NCBI GenBank assembly: GCA_905214245.1
Contig: CAJMLO010000026.1
Span: 1 to 16,348, forward strand
Direction of reading: 5' to 3'
Source: an uncultured bacterium
Lineage (GTDB): Bacteria > Bacillota > Clostridia > TANB77 > CAG-508
Length of the DNA stretch: 16,348 bases
Shown piece by piece: positions 1 through 6,417 of this stretch. Below the pieces are notes generated by a model, which was given only the letters and a program-made list of their open reading frames with translations, ran no database searches and was not told the origin of the DNA. The stretch's first letter is position 1, and each line of letters begins with the position of its first letter. A program made the position numbers and the translations under genes.

Positions 1-24
1 GCCATCCCATTGTTTAAAATCCAT
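1..24 (-). CDS. start of a gene running off the left edge; probable pyruvate formate-lyase
   Basis: Only the first eight codons (MDFKQWDG) are present, read leftwards from an ATG at 24-22. A strong AGGAGG ribosome site lies just upstream (complement of 32-37), so a real gene starts here. Clostridial formate C-acetyltransferases commonly begin with a short Lys-Gln-Trp-(Glu/Asp)-Gly segment, and that resemblance is the only basis for the name. The AT-rich stretch to about 180 is its upstream region. It has a TATAAT-like hexamer on the minus strand (66-71) but no convincing -35. If the name is right, the enzyme would cleave pyruvate to acetyl-CoA and formate in anaerobic metabolism. Eight residues cannot prove this. 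Confidence 0.45.
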
Positions 25-198
25 AAAATAACCTCCTTTAAGTTATTATTTATTATAAAAAATAAATTATACCAAAAATATAATAATATTTTTGCTATGT
101 GCAATAATATCATATTTTAGTATAATTTATCAATAAAAATAGAATAAAAAAATAAAAATGTTGTCAATAGGGACGAAGCTTTTTGACGAGTTAGCATG

Positions 199-525
199 TT
201 ACTCTTCATTTGCTATAACTTTTGCAATATTGTAAATTAGTTTTTGCTTTTCAGGTGTAACTGAATTTAAAATATCATTAAATTCAGAAGTTAGATAATT
301 TCCAGAATTGCTAGATGCTCCATTTAGAATGTATCCTTCTGTAACACCTAAAATTTCGCAAATTTCACTTAATCTTTTTAAATTAATGTGAGAACTGCCA
401 CGCTCAATTCTACTTAAAAATGCTATAGACACATCAAGCTTTTCAGCTAAATTTTCTTGTGTTAATTTTTTATCAATTCTTGCTTTTTTCAATCTTTCAC
501 CAATTATCATATAATCTAAAGCCAT
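199..525 (-). CDS. XRE-family helix-turn-helix regulator, 108 aa
   Basis: This is a small cytoplasmic DNA-binding protein. Residues about 5-60 form a classic HTH_3/XRE domain: IGERLKKARIDKKLTQENLA, then a recognition helix around VSIAFLSRIERG, then helices 4 and 5 ending in the usual L-x-x-I-x-x-x-L-G-V pattern. The C-terminal ~45 residues are polar with a short helix (PEKQKLIYNIAKVIANEE) and may mediate dimerisation. The start is placed at the ATG at 525 because an AAGGAGAG ribosome site sits just upstream; an upstream in-frame ATG at 558 lacks one. It lies downstream of the rubrerythrin terminator, so it is probably a separate transcript. It is outside the prophage. Target genes cannot be inferred. 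Confidence 0.85.
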   Translation of the reverse strand: MALDYMIIGERLKKARIDKKLTQENLAEKLDVSIAFLSRIERGSSHINLKRLSEICEILGVTEGYILNGASSNSGNYLTSEFNDILNSVTPEKQKLIYNIAKVIANEE

Positions 526-600
526 AATTCCACTCTCCTTCATATGAAAATATAGCATTTATAGGTATTATTTTACAGAAACACAAGAGTTAAAATTAAC

Positions 601-638
601 AAAAAAACAGGTATAGCAATAATTGCATGTACCTGTTT
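601..638 (-). terminator. Rho-independent terminator of the rubrerythrin gene
   Basis: Inverted repeat 605-613 / 630-638 (AAACAGGTA and TACCTGTTT), with a further small GCAAT/ATTGC pairing inside the loop. On the minus strand the stem runs straight into seven T residues (complement of 601-607). It begins 17 bases after the rubrerythrin stop codon, as expected for that gene's terminator. Confidence 0.85.
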
Positions 639-654
639 AATAAAGTTTATAATA

Positions 655-1188
655 TTAATAATTTTCAGCGTTAATTTCAAAGTATGACATAGGATGTTTA
701 CATACTGGGCAAACAGTAGGTGCTTCAAGTCCAACATGAATATGGCCACAGTTTCTGCATTTCCAAACAACAATACTTCCTTTTTTAAATACTTCGCCTT
801 CTTGAATATTTTCAAGTAATTTTCTATATCTCTCTTCATGATGTTTTTCAACTTCTGCAATTCCTCTAAATGTATTTGCTATATCTGTAAAACCTTCTTC
901 ATCAGCTTCTTTTGCAAATGTAGCATACATATCTGTCCATTCATAGTTTTCTCCAGCTGCAGCATCTGCTAAATTTGATTTTGTGTCTCCAATTCCTTGT
1001 AAATATTTAAAGTGAAGTTTTGCATGTTCTTTTTCATTTTCAGCTGTCTCTAAGAAAATAGCTGCAATTTGTTCATATCCTTCTTTTTTTGCAACACTTG
1101 CGAAATATGTATACTTATTTCTTGCTTCTGATTCACCAGAAAAAGCAGCTTTTAAGTTTGCCTCTGTTTTTGATCCTTTTAATTCCAT
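655..1188 (-). CDS. rubrerythrin, 177 aa
   Basis: Non-haem di-iron peroxidase that reduces hydrogen peroxide to water in the cytoplasm of anaerobes, usually with electrons from a rubredoxin. The N-terminal ~135 residues are the ferritin-like four-helix domain, with iron-ligand motifs ESEARNKY, ENEKEHAK and VEKHHEERY. The C-terminal ~40 residues are a rubredoxin-like FeS4 domain with two Cys pairs (CRNCGH and CPVCKHP). Both domains and the overall length are typical of classical rubrerythrin. The ATG at 1188 is chosen because GGAGG lies just upstream (complement of 1198-1202) and MELKGSKTEANL is the normal family start. It is monocistronic, with its own minus-strand promoter (1246-1274) and terminator (601-638). 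A perfect 8-bp dyad in the leader could be a control site. Confidence 0.97.
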   Translation of the reverse strand: MELKGSKTEANLKAAFSGESEARNKYTYFASVAKKEGYEQIAAIFLETAENEKEHAKLHFKYLQGIGDTKSNLADAAAGENYEWTDMYATFAKEADEEGFTDIANTFRGIAEVEKHHEERYRKLLENIQEGEVFKKGSIVVWKCRNCGHIHVGLEAPTVCPVCKHPMSYFEINAENY

Positions 1189-1216
1189 AATAAAATACCT
1201 CCGTAAATTTAAAAGT

Positions 1217-1238
1217 AAATGAAAGCCTAGTTTCATTT
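1217..1238 (-). promoter_or_regulatory. perfect dyad in the rubrerythrin leader
   Basis: AAATGAAA and TTTCATTT face each other around the 6-base loop GCCTAG. The dyad lies between the -10 element (1246-1251) and the ribosome site (1198-1202), at or just after the expected transcription start. It could be an operator for a stress regulator or an mRNA hairpin. It does not match the PerR box as I know it, so no regulator is named. Confidence 0.5.
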
Positions 1239-1245
1239 GTCTAAA

Positions 1246-1274
1246 ATCATATTACAATAAAGAAAAAAAGTCAA
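1246..1274 (-). promoter_or_regulatory. sigma-A type promoter of the rubrerythrin gene
   Basis: On the minus strand: TTGACT (1274-1269), 17-base spacer, TATGAT (1251-1246). Both boxes differ from consensus at one base and the spacing is optimal. The expected start is about 60 bases upstream of the rubrerythrin ATG. Confidence 0.75.
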
Positions 1275-1323
1275 TGGATTAATTAAAATAAAAATACATA
1301 ATATGTAATAAATTGGAAAACAA

Positions 1324-1351
1324 TTGACATTTATTAAATGTGTGATAGAAT
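1324..1351 (+). promoter_or_regulatory. sigma-A type promoter of the dUTPase gene
   Basis: TTGACA at 1324-1329, 16-base spacer, TAGAAT at 1346-1351. It is followed by a short leader with a GAGGAGG ribosome site just before the ATG at 1385. It is divergent from the rubrerythrin promoter about 50 bases to the left. Confidence 0.75.
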
Positions 1352-1384
1352 ACCGTATGAATAAAAAAACGAGGAGGAAATGTA

Positions 1385-1846
1385 ATGGAAAAAGTTAGAG
1401 GATTTGAAATAGCAAAAGGATTTGAAGATAAACAAATTAATCTACCAGTAAGAAAAACAACATATTCTGCAGGATATGATATTGAAGCTGCAGAAGATAC
1501 AGTTATTCCATCATTTAAAAAGGGAATGGCACCAACACTTATAAAAACAGGAATAAAAGCATATATGCAAGATGATGAATTTTTAGCATTATACAATAGA
1601 AGTTCTAATCCAAAAAAGAAAGGATTGATACTTGCAAATAGTGTTGGAATTATAGATAAAGACTACTATGAAAATCCAGATAATGACGGACATATTATGT
1701 TTGCATTTTATAATATAAAAGAAGAGGATGTAGTCATAAAAAAAGGTGAGGCAATAGGACAAGGAATCTTCCAAAAATTCTTTGCAATTGATAATGATAG
1801 TGCAGAAGGAGAAAGAGTAGGAGGATTTGGTTCTACAAGTAAATAA
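1385..1846 (+). CDS. dut: dUTP diphosphatase, trimeric type, 153 aa
   Basis: Hydrolyses dUTP to dUMP and pyrophosphate, keeping uracil out of DNA and supplying the dTMP pathway. The trimeric dUTPase motifs appear in order: motif 1 SAGYDIEAAED (about residues 28-38), motif 2 around NRSSNPKKKG (73-82), motif 3 with the substrate-binding LANSVGIIDKDYYENPD, motif 4 around GEAIGQGIFQKF, and the glycine-rich C-terminal arm RVGGFGSTSK. The asparagine-containing insert after motif 3 is common in Firmicute members of this group. The ATG has a strong GAGGAGG ribosome site. It has its own promoter (1324-1351) and a perfect terminator stem (1911-1923 / 1928-1940), so it appears monocistronic. It lies outside the prophage and looks chromosomal. 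Confidence 0.95.
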   Translation: MEKVRGFEIAKGFEDKQINLPVRKTTYSAGYDIEAAEDTVIPSFKKGMAPTLIKTGIKAYMQDDEFLALYNRSSNPKKKGLILANSVGIIDKDYYENPDNDGHIMFAFYNIKEEDVVIKKGEAIGQGIFQKFFAIDNDSAEGERVGGFGSTSK

Positions 1847-1910
1847 AAATTTTAAAAATAAATATAATGCTTGGTATTGCTGTAATTTAGACAAAAAAAT
1901 ACGGAAAAAT

Positions 1911-1943
1911 AAATGGTAAAAGTTTTGACTTTTACCATTTTTT
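1911..1943 (+). terminator. Rho-independent terminator after the dUTPase gene
   Basis: Perfect 13-bp stem (1911-1923 with 1928-1940), 4-base TTTG loop, T-rich tract through 1943. The right arm and T-tract overlap the spacer of the next promoter, and the -35 box begins in the loop, so the two signals are interleaved. Confidence 0.85.
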
Positions 1944-1953
1944 GTAGTATAAT
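1925..1953 (+). promoter_or_regulatory. sigma-A type promoter of the carD-like gene
   Basis: TTGACT at 1925-1930, spacer of exactly 17 bases, TATAAT at 1948-1953. The -35 box starts inside the loop of the dUTPase terminator hairpin. The leader to the ATG at 2036 is about 75 bases and carries a small perfect hairpin (1977-1984 / 1988-1995, TTAAGAAA and TTTCTTAA). Confidence 0.85.
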
Positions 1954-1976
1954 AGAAATGTAGTTTGAGAAGAGAT

Positions 1977-1995
1977 TTAAGAAAACCTTTCTTAA
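1977..1995 (+). promoter_or_regulatory. small hairpin in the carD-like leader RNA
   Basis: TTAAGAAA, loop ACC, TTTCTTAA: a perfect 8-bp stem about 15-20 bases into the expected transcript. There is no T-tract after it, so it is not a terminator. It could stabilise the 5' end or be chance in AT-rich DNA. Confidence 0.35.
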
Positions 1996-2035
1996 CTTCA
2001 TATATAATTTTTGCTAATTAGAAAGGAGGACCTAA

Positions 2036-2605
2036 ATGTTTAATATCGGAGATAAAATCGTATATCCTATGCATGGTGCAGGCACAATCGATAGCATAGA
2101 AGAAAAAGACATATTAGGAGAAAAACAAGCTTATTATATTATAAAGATGCCAGGAGAAGTAAAAGTAATGATACCAACAAGTAAAGCTGAACAAGTTGGT
2201 GTTAGAAATATAATAGGAAAAGAAGAAGCTTCAAAAGTAATGACTGTACTTGGAGAAAATGAGACAGAAATGTCACAAAATTGGAATAAGAGATACAGAG
2301 ATAACATGGATAAGATGAAAAGTGGAGATATATATGAAGTAGCTGATGTAGTTAGAAATTTAAGCTTCAAACAAAAAGAAAAAGGATTATCAACAGGGGA
2401 AAAGAAGATGCTTTCTAATGCTAAGCAAATATTGGTTAGTGAACTTGTTCTTGCAGAGCATGCATCACAAGAAGAAGTTGAAAAATTAATTGATAATAAA
2501 ATAAGTGTTTCTTTTGATGAATATAAATTACCACATGAGAATAATATAAATGTTAATCAAAATATTGTTAGCAAATTTATACCATTTGATGGAACAAATG
2601 AATAA
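2036..2605 (+). CDS. CarD/CdnL-like RNA polymerase-binding transcription regulator, 189 aa
   Basis: The N-terminal ~60 residues form a CarD_TRCF-type RNA polymerase-interaction domain: MFNIGDKIVYPMHGAGTID opening, a YYIIKMP strand and an MIPTSKAEQVGVR segment, as in CdnL/CarD and the Mfd interaction module. Residues about 75-165 are the helical CarD C-terminal domain, including NWNKRYRDNMDKMKSGD, ADVVRNLSFKQKEKGLSTGEK (here split by description) and a helix ending in LVSELVLAEH. By family knowledge, CarD proteins bind the beta subunit and stabilise promoter complexes at housekeeping promoters. An AAGGAGG ribosome site precedes the ATG. It has its own promoter and a terminator (2615-2652), next to the dnaG-rpoD pair. 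Confidence 0.9.
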   Translation: MFNIGDKIVYPMHGAGTIDSIEEKDILGEKQAYYIIKMPGEVKVMIPTSKAEQVGVRNIIGKEEASKVMTVLGENETEMSQNWNKRYRDNMDKMKSGDIYEVADVVRNLSFKQKEKGLSTGEKKMLSNAKQILVSELVLAEHASQEEVEKLIDNKISVSFDEYKLPHENNINVNQNIVSKFIPFDGTNE

Positions 2606-2614
2606 AAAAGTAAT

Positions 2615-2652
2615 AAAGTTAGATTTACTGAATCAAGTATTTCTAACTTTTT
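2615..2652 (+). terminator. terminator after the carD-like gene
   Basis: Stem AAAGTTAGA (2615-2623) with TCTAACTTT (2642-2650), extended inwards by ACT/AGT after a short internal mismatch, followed by a T-rich tail at 2648-2652. It starts 10 bases after the stop codon at 2605. Confidence 0.75.
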
Positions 2653-2774
2653 CTATGTATTAAAAACTGAACTGTTGTTTTGAAAAACTGATATAGCAAT
2701 TTGAATTATATTGTCAATTAGTAAGAAGGATTTAAAGACTTTATGTCGAATAAAATAATATGTGAAAGAAAGGT

Positions 2775-4577
2775 ATGAAGGAATTGGTAAGATATAGTGA
2801 AAATTTAATTGAAGAAATAAGAACAAATAATGATATAGTTGATGTTATATCACAATATGTTGTCTTAAAAAGAAGTGGAAGAAATTTTTTCGGATTATGT
2901 CCATTTCATAAAGAAAAATCACCTTCTTTTTCAGTTTCTCCAGATAAACAAATCTTTCATTGTTTCGGATGCGGAGTGGGAGGCAATGTTATACACTTTG
3001 TAAGTAAAATTGAAAATCTTAATTTTAAAGATACACTGGAAATGCTTGCAAATAGAGCAAATATTCCACTTCCAACATTAAGTAACAGTCCACAAGAAGA
3101 AAAAATTGCAAACTTAAAGGCAAAAGTTTACAAAATTAATGAAGAAGCAGCTAGGTTTTACCATGAAAACTTATATAAACCTACATCAAAACTTGCACAG
3201 GAATATATAAAAAAGAGAGAATTAAACAATAAGACATTACAGTCTTTTTTAATAGGATATTCAGGAAAATTTGATGAATTGTATCAGTTATTAAAATCAA
3301 AAGGTTTTTCAGAAGAAGAAATACTTGCTTCAAGCCTAGTTAATAAAAATGAAAATGGAAAATTTATAGACAGATTTAGAGGACGATTAATGTTTCCTAT
3401 CCAAGATGTACAAGGTAGAGTTATTGCTTTTGGTGGTAGAGTTTTAGATGATAGCAAACCAAAATACATAAACTCTCCAGAAAATATTGTGTATAGCAAG
3501 GGTAGGCATTTATTTGGACTTAATGTTGCTAAAAAAGGTGACACTAAAAGGATAATTATTGTTGAAGGATATATGGATGCTATTTCTTTATATCAAAGAG
3601 GAATAACCAATGTTGTTGCATCTCTTGGAACAGCTCTAACAGAAAGACAAGGGTGGCTTCTTAGAAAGAGCTGTGAACAAGTAATAATTGGATATGATGC
3701 AGATGGAGCAGGACAGGCAGCAACAATGAGAGGACTTGAAATTTTGCAAAATATGGGATGTGACATGAGAATTCTTCAAATATATGGAGCAAAAGATCCT
3801 GATGAATTTATTAGAAAATATGGCCCAGAGAGATTTTTGAAATGTGTAGATAATAGTATTTCATTAGTTGAATTTAAGGTAAAAAATTTAAAACAAGGTC
3901 TAAATATTGAAAATGTAAATGATAAAATAAAATTTTTAAATCAAATTGCAAAAATATTATCAAGTGTTGATAATAATATAGAAAAAGAAATTTACATTGA
4001 AAAAATATCTATGGAATATGGAATATCAAAAGAGGCAATTTATTCAGAAGTAAATAAATTAACATATTCTAAAAATAAAGATACAAAAGTTTTAGAAAGA
4101 CCTGTTAGCAATTATGTAAGAAAAGAAAATATAGAAGAAAAGAAAATTGATGAAGCAACACTAAAAAGAGAAAAAATGCTTATATACATTTTATTAAATT
4201 ATCCTCAAGAAAGCTTCAAAAAAATAAAGGATGTAATATCAATTGACCTTATTCAACTTGAAAAAAATAAGCAAATTATAAATAAATTGTATGAAGAATT
4301 AGAAAAGGGAAATATTAATACAGATATTTTAAATTCATTTGAAGATGATGAAATAATAAATTATTTATCTGGAATTATGGCTTCTGATTTTGAGATAACA
4401 GATGTAAATAAAGCAATTGATGACATGATTAGTATATATATAAAAGAAAAATTGACAGCAAGAAGAAATGAAATAATAAGAAAACTTGAGAATACAAGTG
4501 AATTATCAAATGAGGAAATAACGAATCTAGAAAAAGAATTAAATGATATTATCTTGAAATTGGCAAAAATAAAGTAG
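2775..4577 (+). CDS. dnaG: DNA primase, 600 aa
   Basis: Synthesises the RNA primers for chromosomal replication with the replicative helicase. Three domains are visible. The N-terminal CHC2 zinc-binding domain has C42, H45, C63 and C66 within LCPFHKEKSPSFS and FHCFGCG. The TOPRIM catalytic core has E264 in VEGYMDA and D308/D310 in GYDADGAGQAA. The C-terminal part from about 440 is divergent, Lys/Glu-rich and helical, consistent with the helicase-binding domain. Length is typical. The ATG at 2775 is preceded by GAAAGAAAGG, a weak and closely spaced ribosome site. The family usually starts a few residues later (near RYSENLIEEI), so the exact start is uncertain. I see no clear promoter in 2653-2774. 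It is probably cotranscribed with rpoD 14 bases downstream, the classical macromolecular-synthesis arrangement without rpsU. Confidence 0.97.
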   Translation: MKELVRYSENLIEEIRTNNDIVDVISQYVVLKRSGRNFFGLCPFHKEKSPSFSVSPDKQIFHCFGCGVGGNVIHFVSKIENLNFKDTLEMLANRANIPLPTLSNSPQEEKIANLKAKVYKINEEAARFYHENLYKPTSKLAQEYIKKRELNNKTLQSFLIGYSGKFDELYQLLKSKGFSEEEILASSLVNKNENGKFIDRFRGRLMFPIQDVQGRVIAFGGRVLDDSKPKYINSPENIVYSKGRHLFGLNVAKKGDTKRIIIVEGYMDAISLYQRGITNVVASLGTALTERQGWLLRKSCEQVIIGYDADGAGQAATMRGLEILQNMGCDMRILQIYGAKDPDEFIRKYGPERFLKCVDNSISLVEFKVKNLKQGLNIENVNDKIKFLNQIAKILSSVDNNIEKEIYIEKISMEYGISKEAIYSEVNKLTYSKNKDTKVLERPVSNYVRKENIEEKKIDEATLKREKMLIYILLNYPQESFKKIKDVISIDLIQLEKNKQIINKLYEELEKGNINTDILNSFEDDEIINYLSGIMASDFEITDVNKAIDDMISIYIKEKLTARRNEIIRKLENTSELSNEEITNLEKELNDIILKLAKIK

Positions 4578-4591
4578 GGGGTAAATTGAAA

Positions 4592-5818
4592 ATGAGCAAT
4601 ATAGAAAAAGATGAAAATTTAGATGCAGAAGTAAAGAAAACAAGTAAAAAAGAAAAGATTGAAAAAGAAAAAGCTGAACTAAAAAAAGAAATAGCTAAGG
4701 CTTCTACAAAAAAATCTACATCAAAAAAAGAGGAAAAAGAAGTTAATGAAGATGAAAAAGTAAAGAAGATTATTGAAAAAGCTAAAGAAAATGGTAAAAT
4801 GACATATGGCGAACTTGCTTCTGAACTTGAAAACACAAATTCTGAAGAAATAGACAAAGTATTTGATGCATTTGAAGATTTGGGTGTTGACATTTTAAAT
4901 GAGGATATGGACGAGCCTAATATAGAAGATTTGAAAGACGTTGAAGAAATTAAACTTGATGACTTAGATGTAACAAACGTAGAAGGTGTAAGTGTTGACG
5001 ATCCAGTAAGAATGTATTTAAGAGAAATTGGAAAAATACCATTACTTACTTACGAAGAGGAACTTGACTTAGCACAAAGAATATTAGATGGAGATGAAGC
5101 AGCAGCACAAAAGCTTGCTGAATCAAATCTAAGACTTGTTGTAAGTATTGCAAAAAAATATGTTGGAAGAGGCATGCTATTTTTAGACTTAATCCAAGAA
5201 GGAAATATGGGACTAATAAAAGCTGTTGAAAAATTTGATTATCATAAAGGATTTAAATTTAGCACATATGCAACATGGTGGATTAGACAAGCTATAACAA
5301 GAGCTATTGCTGACCAAGCAAGAACAATAAGAATACCAGTTCATATGGTTGAAACAATAAATAAATTAATACGTACATCAAGACACTTATTACAACAATT
5401 AGGACGTGAACCAACCCCAGAAGAAATAGCAAAAGAAATGGAAATTCCTGTAGAAAAAGTTATGGAAATTCAAAAAATTGCTCAGGACCCTGTATCTTTA
5501 GAGACACCTATTGGAGAAGAAGATGATAGTCACTTAGGTGATTTTATTCCTGATGATGATAGCCCAGCACCACAAGATTCAGCAGCATATACACTACTTA
5601 GAGAGCAACTTGAAGAAGTTATGAGTACTTTAACTCCAAGAGAAGCAAAAGTATTAAAACTAAGATTTGGATTAGAAGATGGCAAGGCAAGAACTCTTGA
5701 AGAAGTTGGAAAAGAATTTCAAGTTACAAGAGAAAGAATTAGACAAATAGAAGCAAAAGCATTAAGAAAATTAAGACATCCATCACGTTCAAAGAAGCTA
5801 AGAGATTATATGGGATAG
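4592..5818 (+). CDS. rpoD: primary (housekeeping) sigma factor, RpoD/SigA, 408 aa
   Basis: Directs RNA polymerase to -10/-35 promoters such as those seen in this window. Residues 1-60 are a Lys/Glu-rich, low-complexity extension. Region 1.1 follows (about 55-105, MTYGELASELE). Region 1.2 has DDPVRMYLREIGKIPLLT (136-153). Region 2 has SNLRLVVSIAKKYVGRG, DLIQEGNMGLIKAVEKFDY and the 2.3-2.4 promoter-melting segment FSTYATWWIRQAITRAI. Region 3 follows, then region 4 with LTPREAKVLKLRFGL and the HTH VTRERIRQIEAKALRKLRHP. The ATG at 4592 is chosen because AGGGGGT at 4576-4582, overlapping the dnaG stop, gives good spacing; a TTG at 4586 is too close. It follows dnaG as an operon and ends at a hairpin (5882-5917). 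Confidence 0.98.
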   Translation: MSNIEKDENLDAEVKKTSKKEKIEKEKAELKKEIAKASTKKSTSKKEEKEVNEDEKVKKIIEKAKENGKMTYGELASELENTNSEEIDKVFDAFEDLGVDILNEDMDEPNIEDLKDVEEIKLDDLDVTNVEGVSVDDPVRMYLREIGKIPLLTYEEELDLAQRILDGDEAAAQKLAESNLRLVVSIAKKYVGRGMLFLDLIQEGNMGLIKAVEKFDYHKGFKFSTYATWWIRQAITRAIADQARTIRIPVHMVETINKLIRTSRHLLQQLGREPTPEEIAKEMEIPVEKVMEIQKIAQDPVSLETPIGEEDDSHLGDFIPDDDSPAPQDSAAYTLLREQLEEVMSTLTPREAKVLKLRFGLEDGKARTLEEVGKEFQVTRERIRQIEAKALRKLRHPSRSKKLRDYMG

Positions 5819-5881
5819 ACAATAGTTTAAAATATTTATCATTTAAATTTTATATGCATAAGCACTTTGAAAGCTTAAAAT

Positions 5882-5917
5882 GCGAGAAAATCAAGCAATT
5901 AGCTTGATTTTTCTTGC
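5882..5917 (+). terminator. terminator after rpoD
   Basis: Long imperfect stem: perfect core AATCAAGC (5889-5896) with GCTTGATT (5902-5909), extended by GCGAGAA and TTTCTTGC with small mismatches; loop AATTA. T-rich right arm. It lies about 65 bases after the rpoD stop. Confidence 0.7.
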
Positions 5918-5983
5918 ATTATATGGTAAAATAAATATTGTTAGTGGCAATTGGTTGCCAAGAATGAAAGGAAAGTGAAAGAA

Positions 5984-6277
5984 ATGGCAAGTTTATTTGC
6001 AAAGCTACCCCTAATAAACTTATGGGCGTGGGCAAATGGAAATGAATATACAATAGATGATGAAGCTACTGTTTTAACAGCAGAATTAAAAAAGTCTGAT
6101 ATAGAAACAGATAAAGAATATACACAACTTTTTGGACAAAAAGAAAAGGTTAGTGCAAAGGATAAAAAACAGAGCTTTAAGGAAGAAACAAAAGTACAAC
6201 AAAGTCAATTAAGCAAAAAAGAAGTTGTTGTAAAAGAAAAAGAAATGACAAAGGACGAAAAAGAAATAATAGATTAA
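5984..6277 (+). CDS. hypothetical protein, 97 aa, hydrophobic start and charged tail
   Basis: Not recognised. Residues 1-17 (MASLFAKLPLINLWAWA) are hydrophobic and could be a membrane-associating helix, though too short for a confident transmembrane call. Residues 18-35 are acidic, and the remainder is a Lys/Glu/Gln-rich, probably disordered or coiled segment. The ATG at 5984 is used because AAAGGAAAG at 5967-5975 gives normal spacing; the longer frame from a TTG at 5951 lacks a ribosome site. A perfect dyad, TGGCAA-TTGG-TTGCCA (5945-5960), precedes the ribosome site and could be an operator. The gene is between the rpoD terminator and the tRNA promoter/terminator hairpin, so it is probably expressed alone. 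Codon use resembles the chromosomal genes. No function is proposed. Confidence 0.7.
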   Translation: MASLFAKLPLINLWAWANGNEYTIDDEATVLTAELKKSDIETDKEYTQLFGQKEKVSAKDKKQSFKEETKVQQSQLSKKEVVVKEKEMTKDEKEIID

Positions 6278-6286
6278 AAATAACTA

Positions 6287-6315
6287 TTGACAAAATGCAA
6301 TTTTATAGTTATAAT
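6287..6315 (+). promoter_or_regulatory. perfect consensus sigma-A promoter of tRNA-Met
   Basis: TTGACA (6287-6292), spacer of exactly 17 bases (6293-6309), TATAAT (6310-6315): the full bacterial consensus with optimal spacing, as expected for a stable RNA gene. The initiation site is predicted near 6322, about 19 bases before the mature tRNA. Confidence 0.9.
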
Positions 6316-6335
6316 ATGAATTGCATTTTGTTTTT
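6290..6335 (+). terminator. 13-bp hairpin with T-tract, interleaved with the tRNA promoter
   Basis: Perfect 13-bp stem (6290-6302 with 6319-6331), 16-base loop, five T residues at 6331-6335. It would end transcripts from the upstream 97-aa gene. The left arm overlaps the -35 box, and the -10 box lies in the loop. It cannot form in transcripts started from this promoter, so it stops upstream RNA while leaving the tRNA promoter active. Confidence 0.75.
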
Positions 6336-6340
6336 GACAT

Positions 6341-6417
6341 GGCGAGGTAGCTCAGTTGGCTAGAGCAACTGGTTCATACCCAGTGGGTCGAGAGTTCGAA
6401 TCTCCCTCTCGCTACCA
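6341..6417 (+). tRNA. tRNA-Met (anticodon CAU), elongator type; prophage attachment site
   Basis: Full 77-base cloverleaf with encoded CCA. Acceptor arms are 6341-6347 and 6407-6413 (G1-U72 and G7-U66 wobbles), D-arm GCTC/GAGC, anticodon stem ACTGG/CCAGT with loop TTCATAC (anticodon CAT at 6375-6377), variable loop GGGTC, T-loop TTCGAAT, discriminator A, CCA. It lacks the three G-C pairs of initiator tRNA. It resembles the Bacillus elongator tRNA-Met, including its G1-U72 pair. The T-stem GAGAG/CTCCC has one A-C mismatch (6391 with 6405). The prophage integrase gene ends inside it on the other strand: the integrase stop codon covers 6374-6376. Confidence 0.95.

Noticed and set aside
573..860. 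Minus-strand reading frame of 95 codons
   Set aside because: Overlaps the rubrerythrin gene in another frame, has no ribosome site and crosses the terminator hairpin.
1589..1894. Minus-strand reading frames inside the dUTPase gene
   Set aside because: Shadow frames of an AT-rich coding region with Phe/Ser/Leu-rich translations and no ribosome site.
4549..4893. Minus-strand Ser/Phe-rich frame over the start of rpoD
   Set aside because: Antisense of the Lys/Glu-rich sigma extension; low-complexity shadow.
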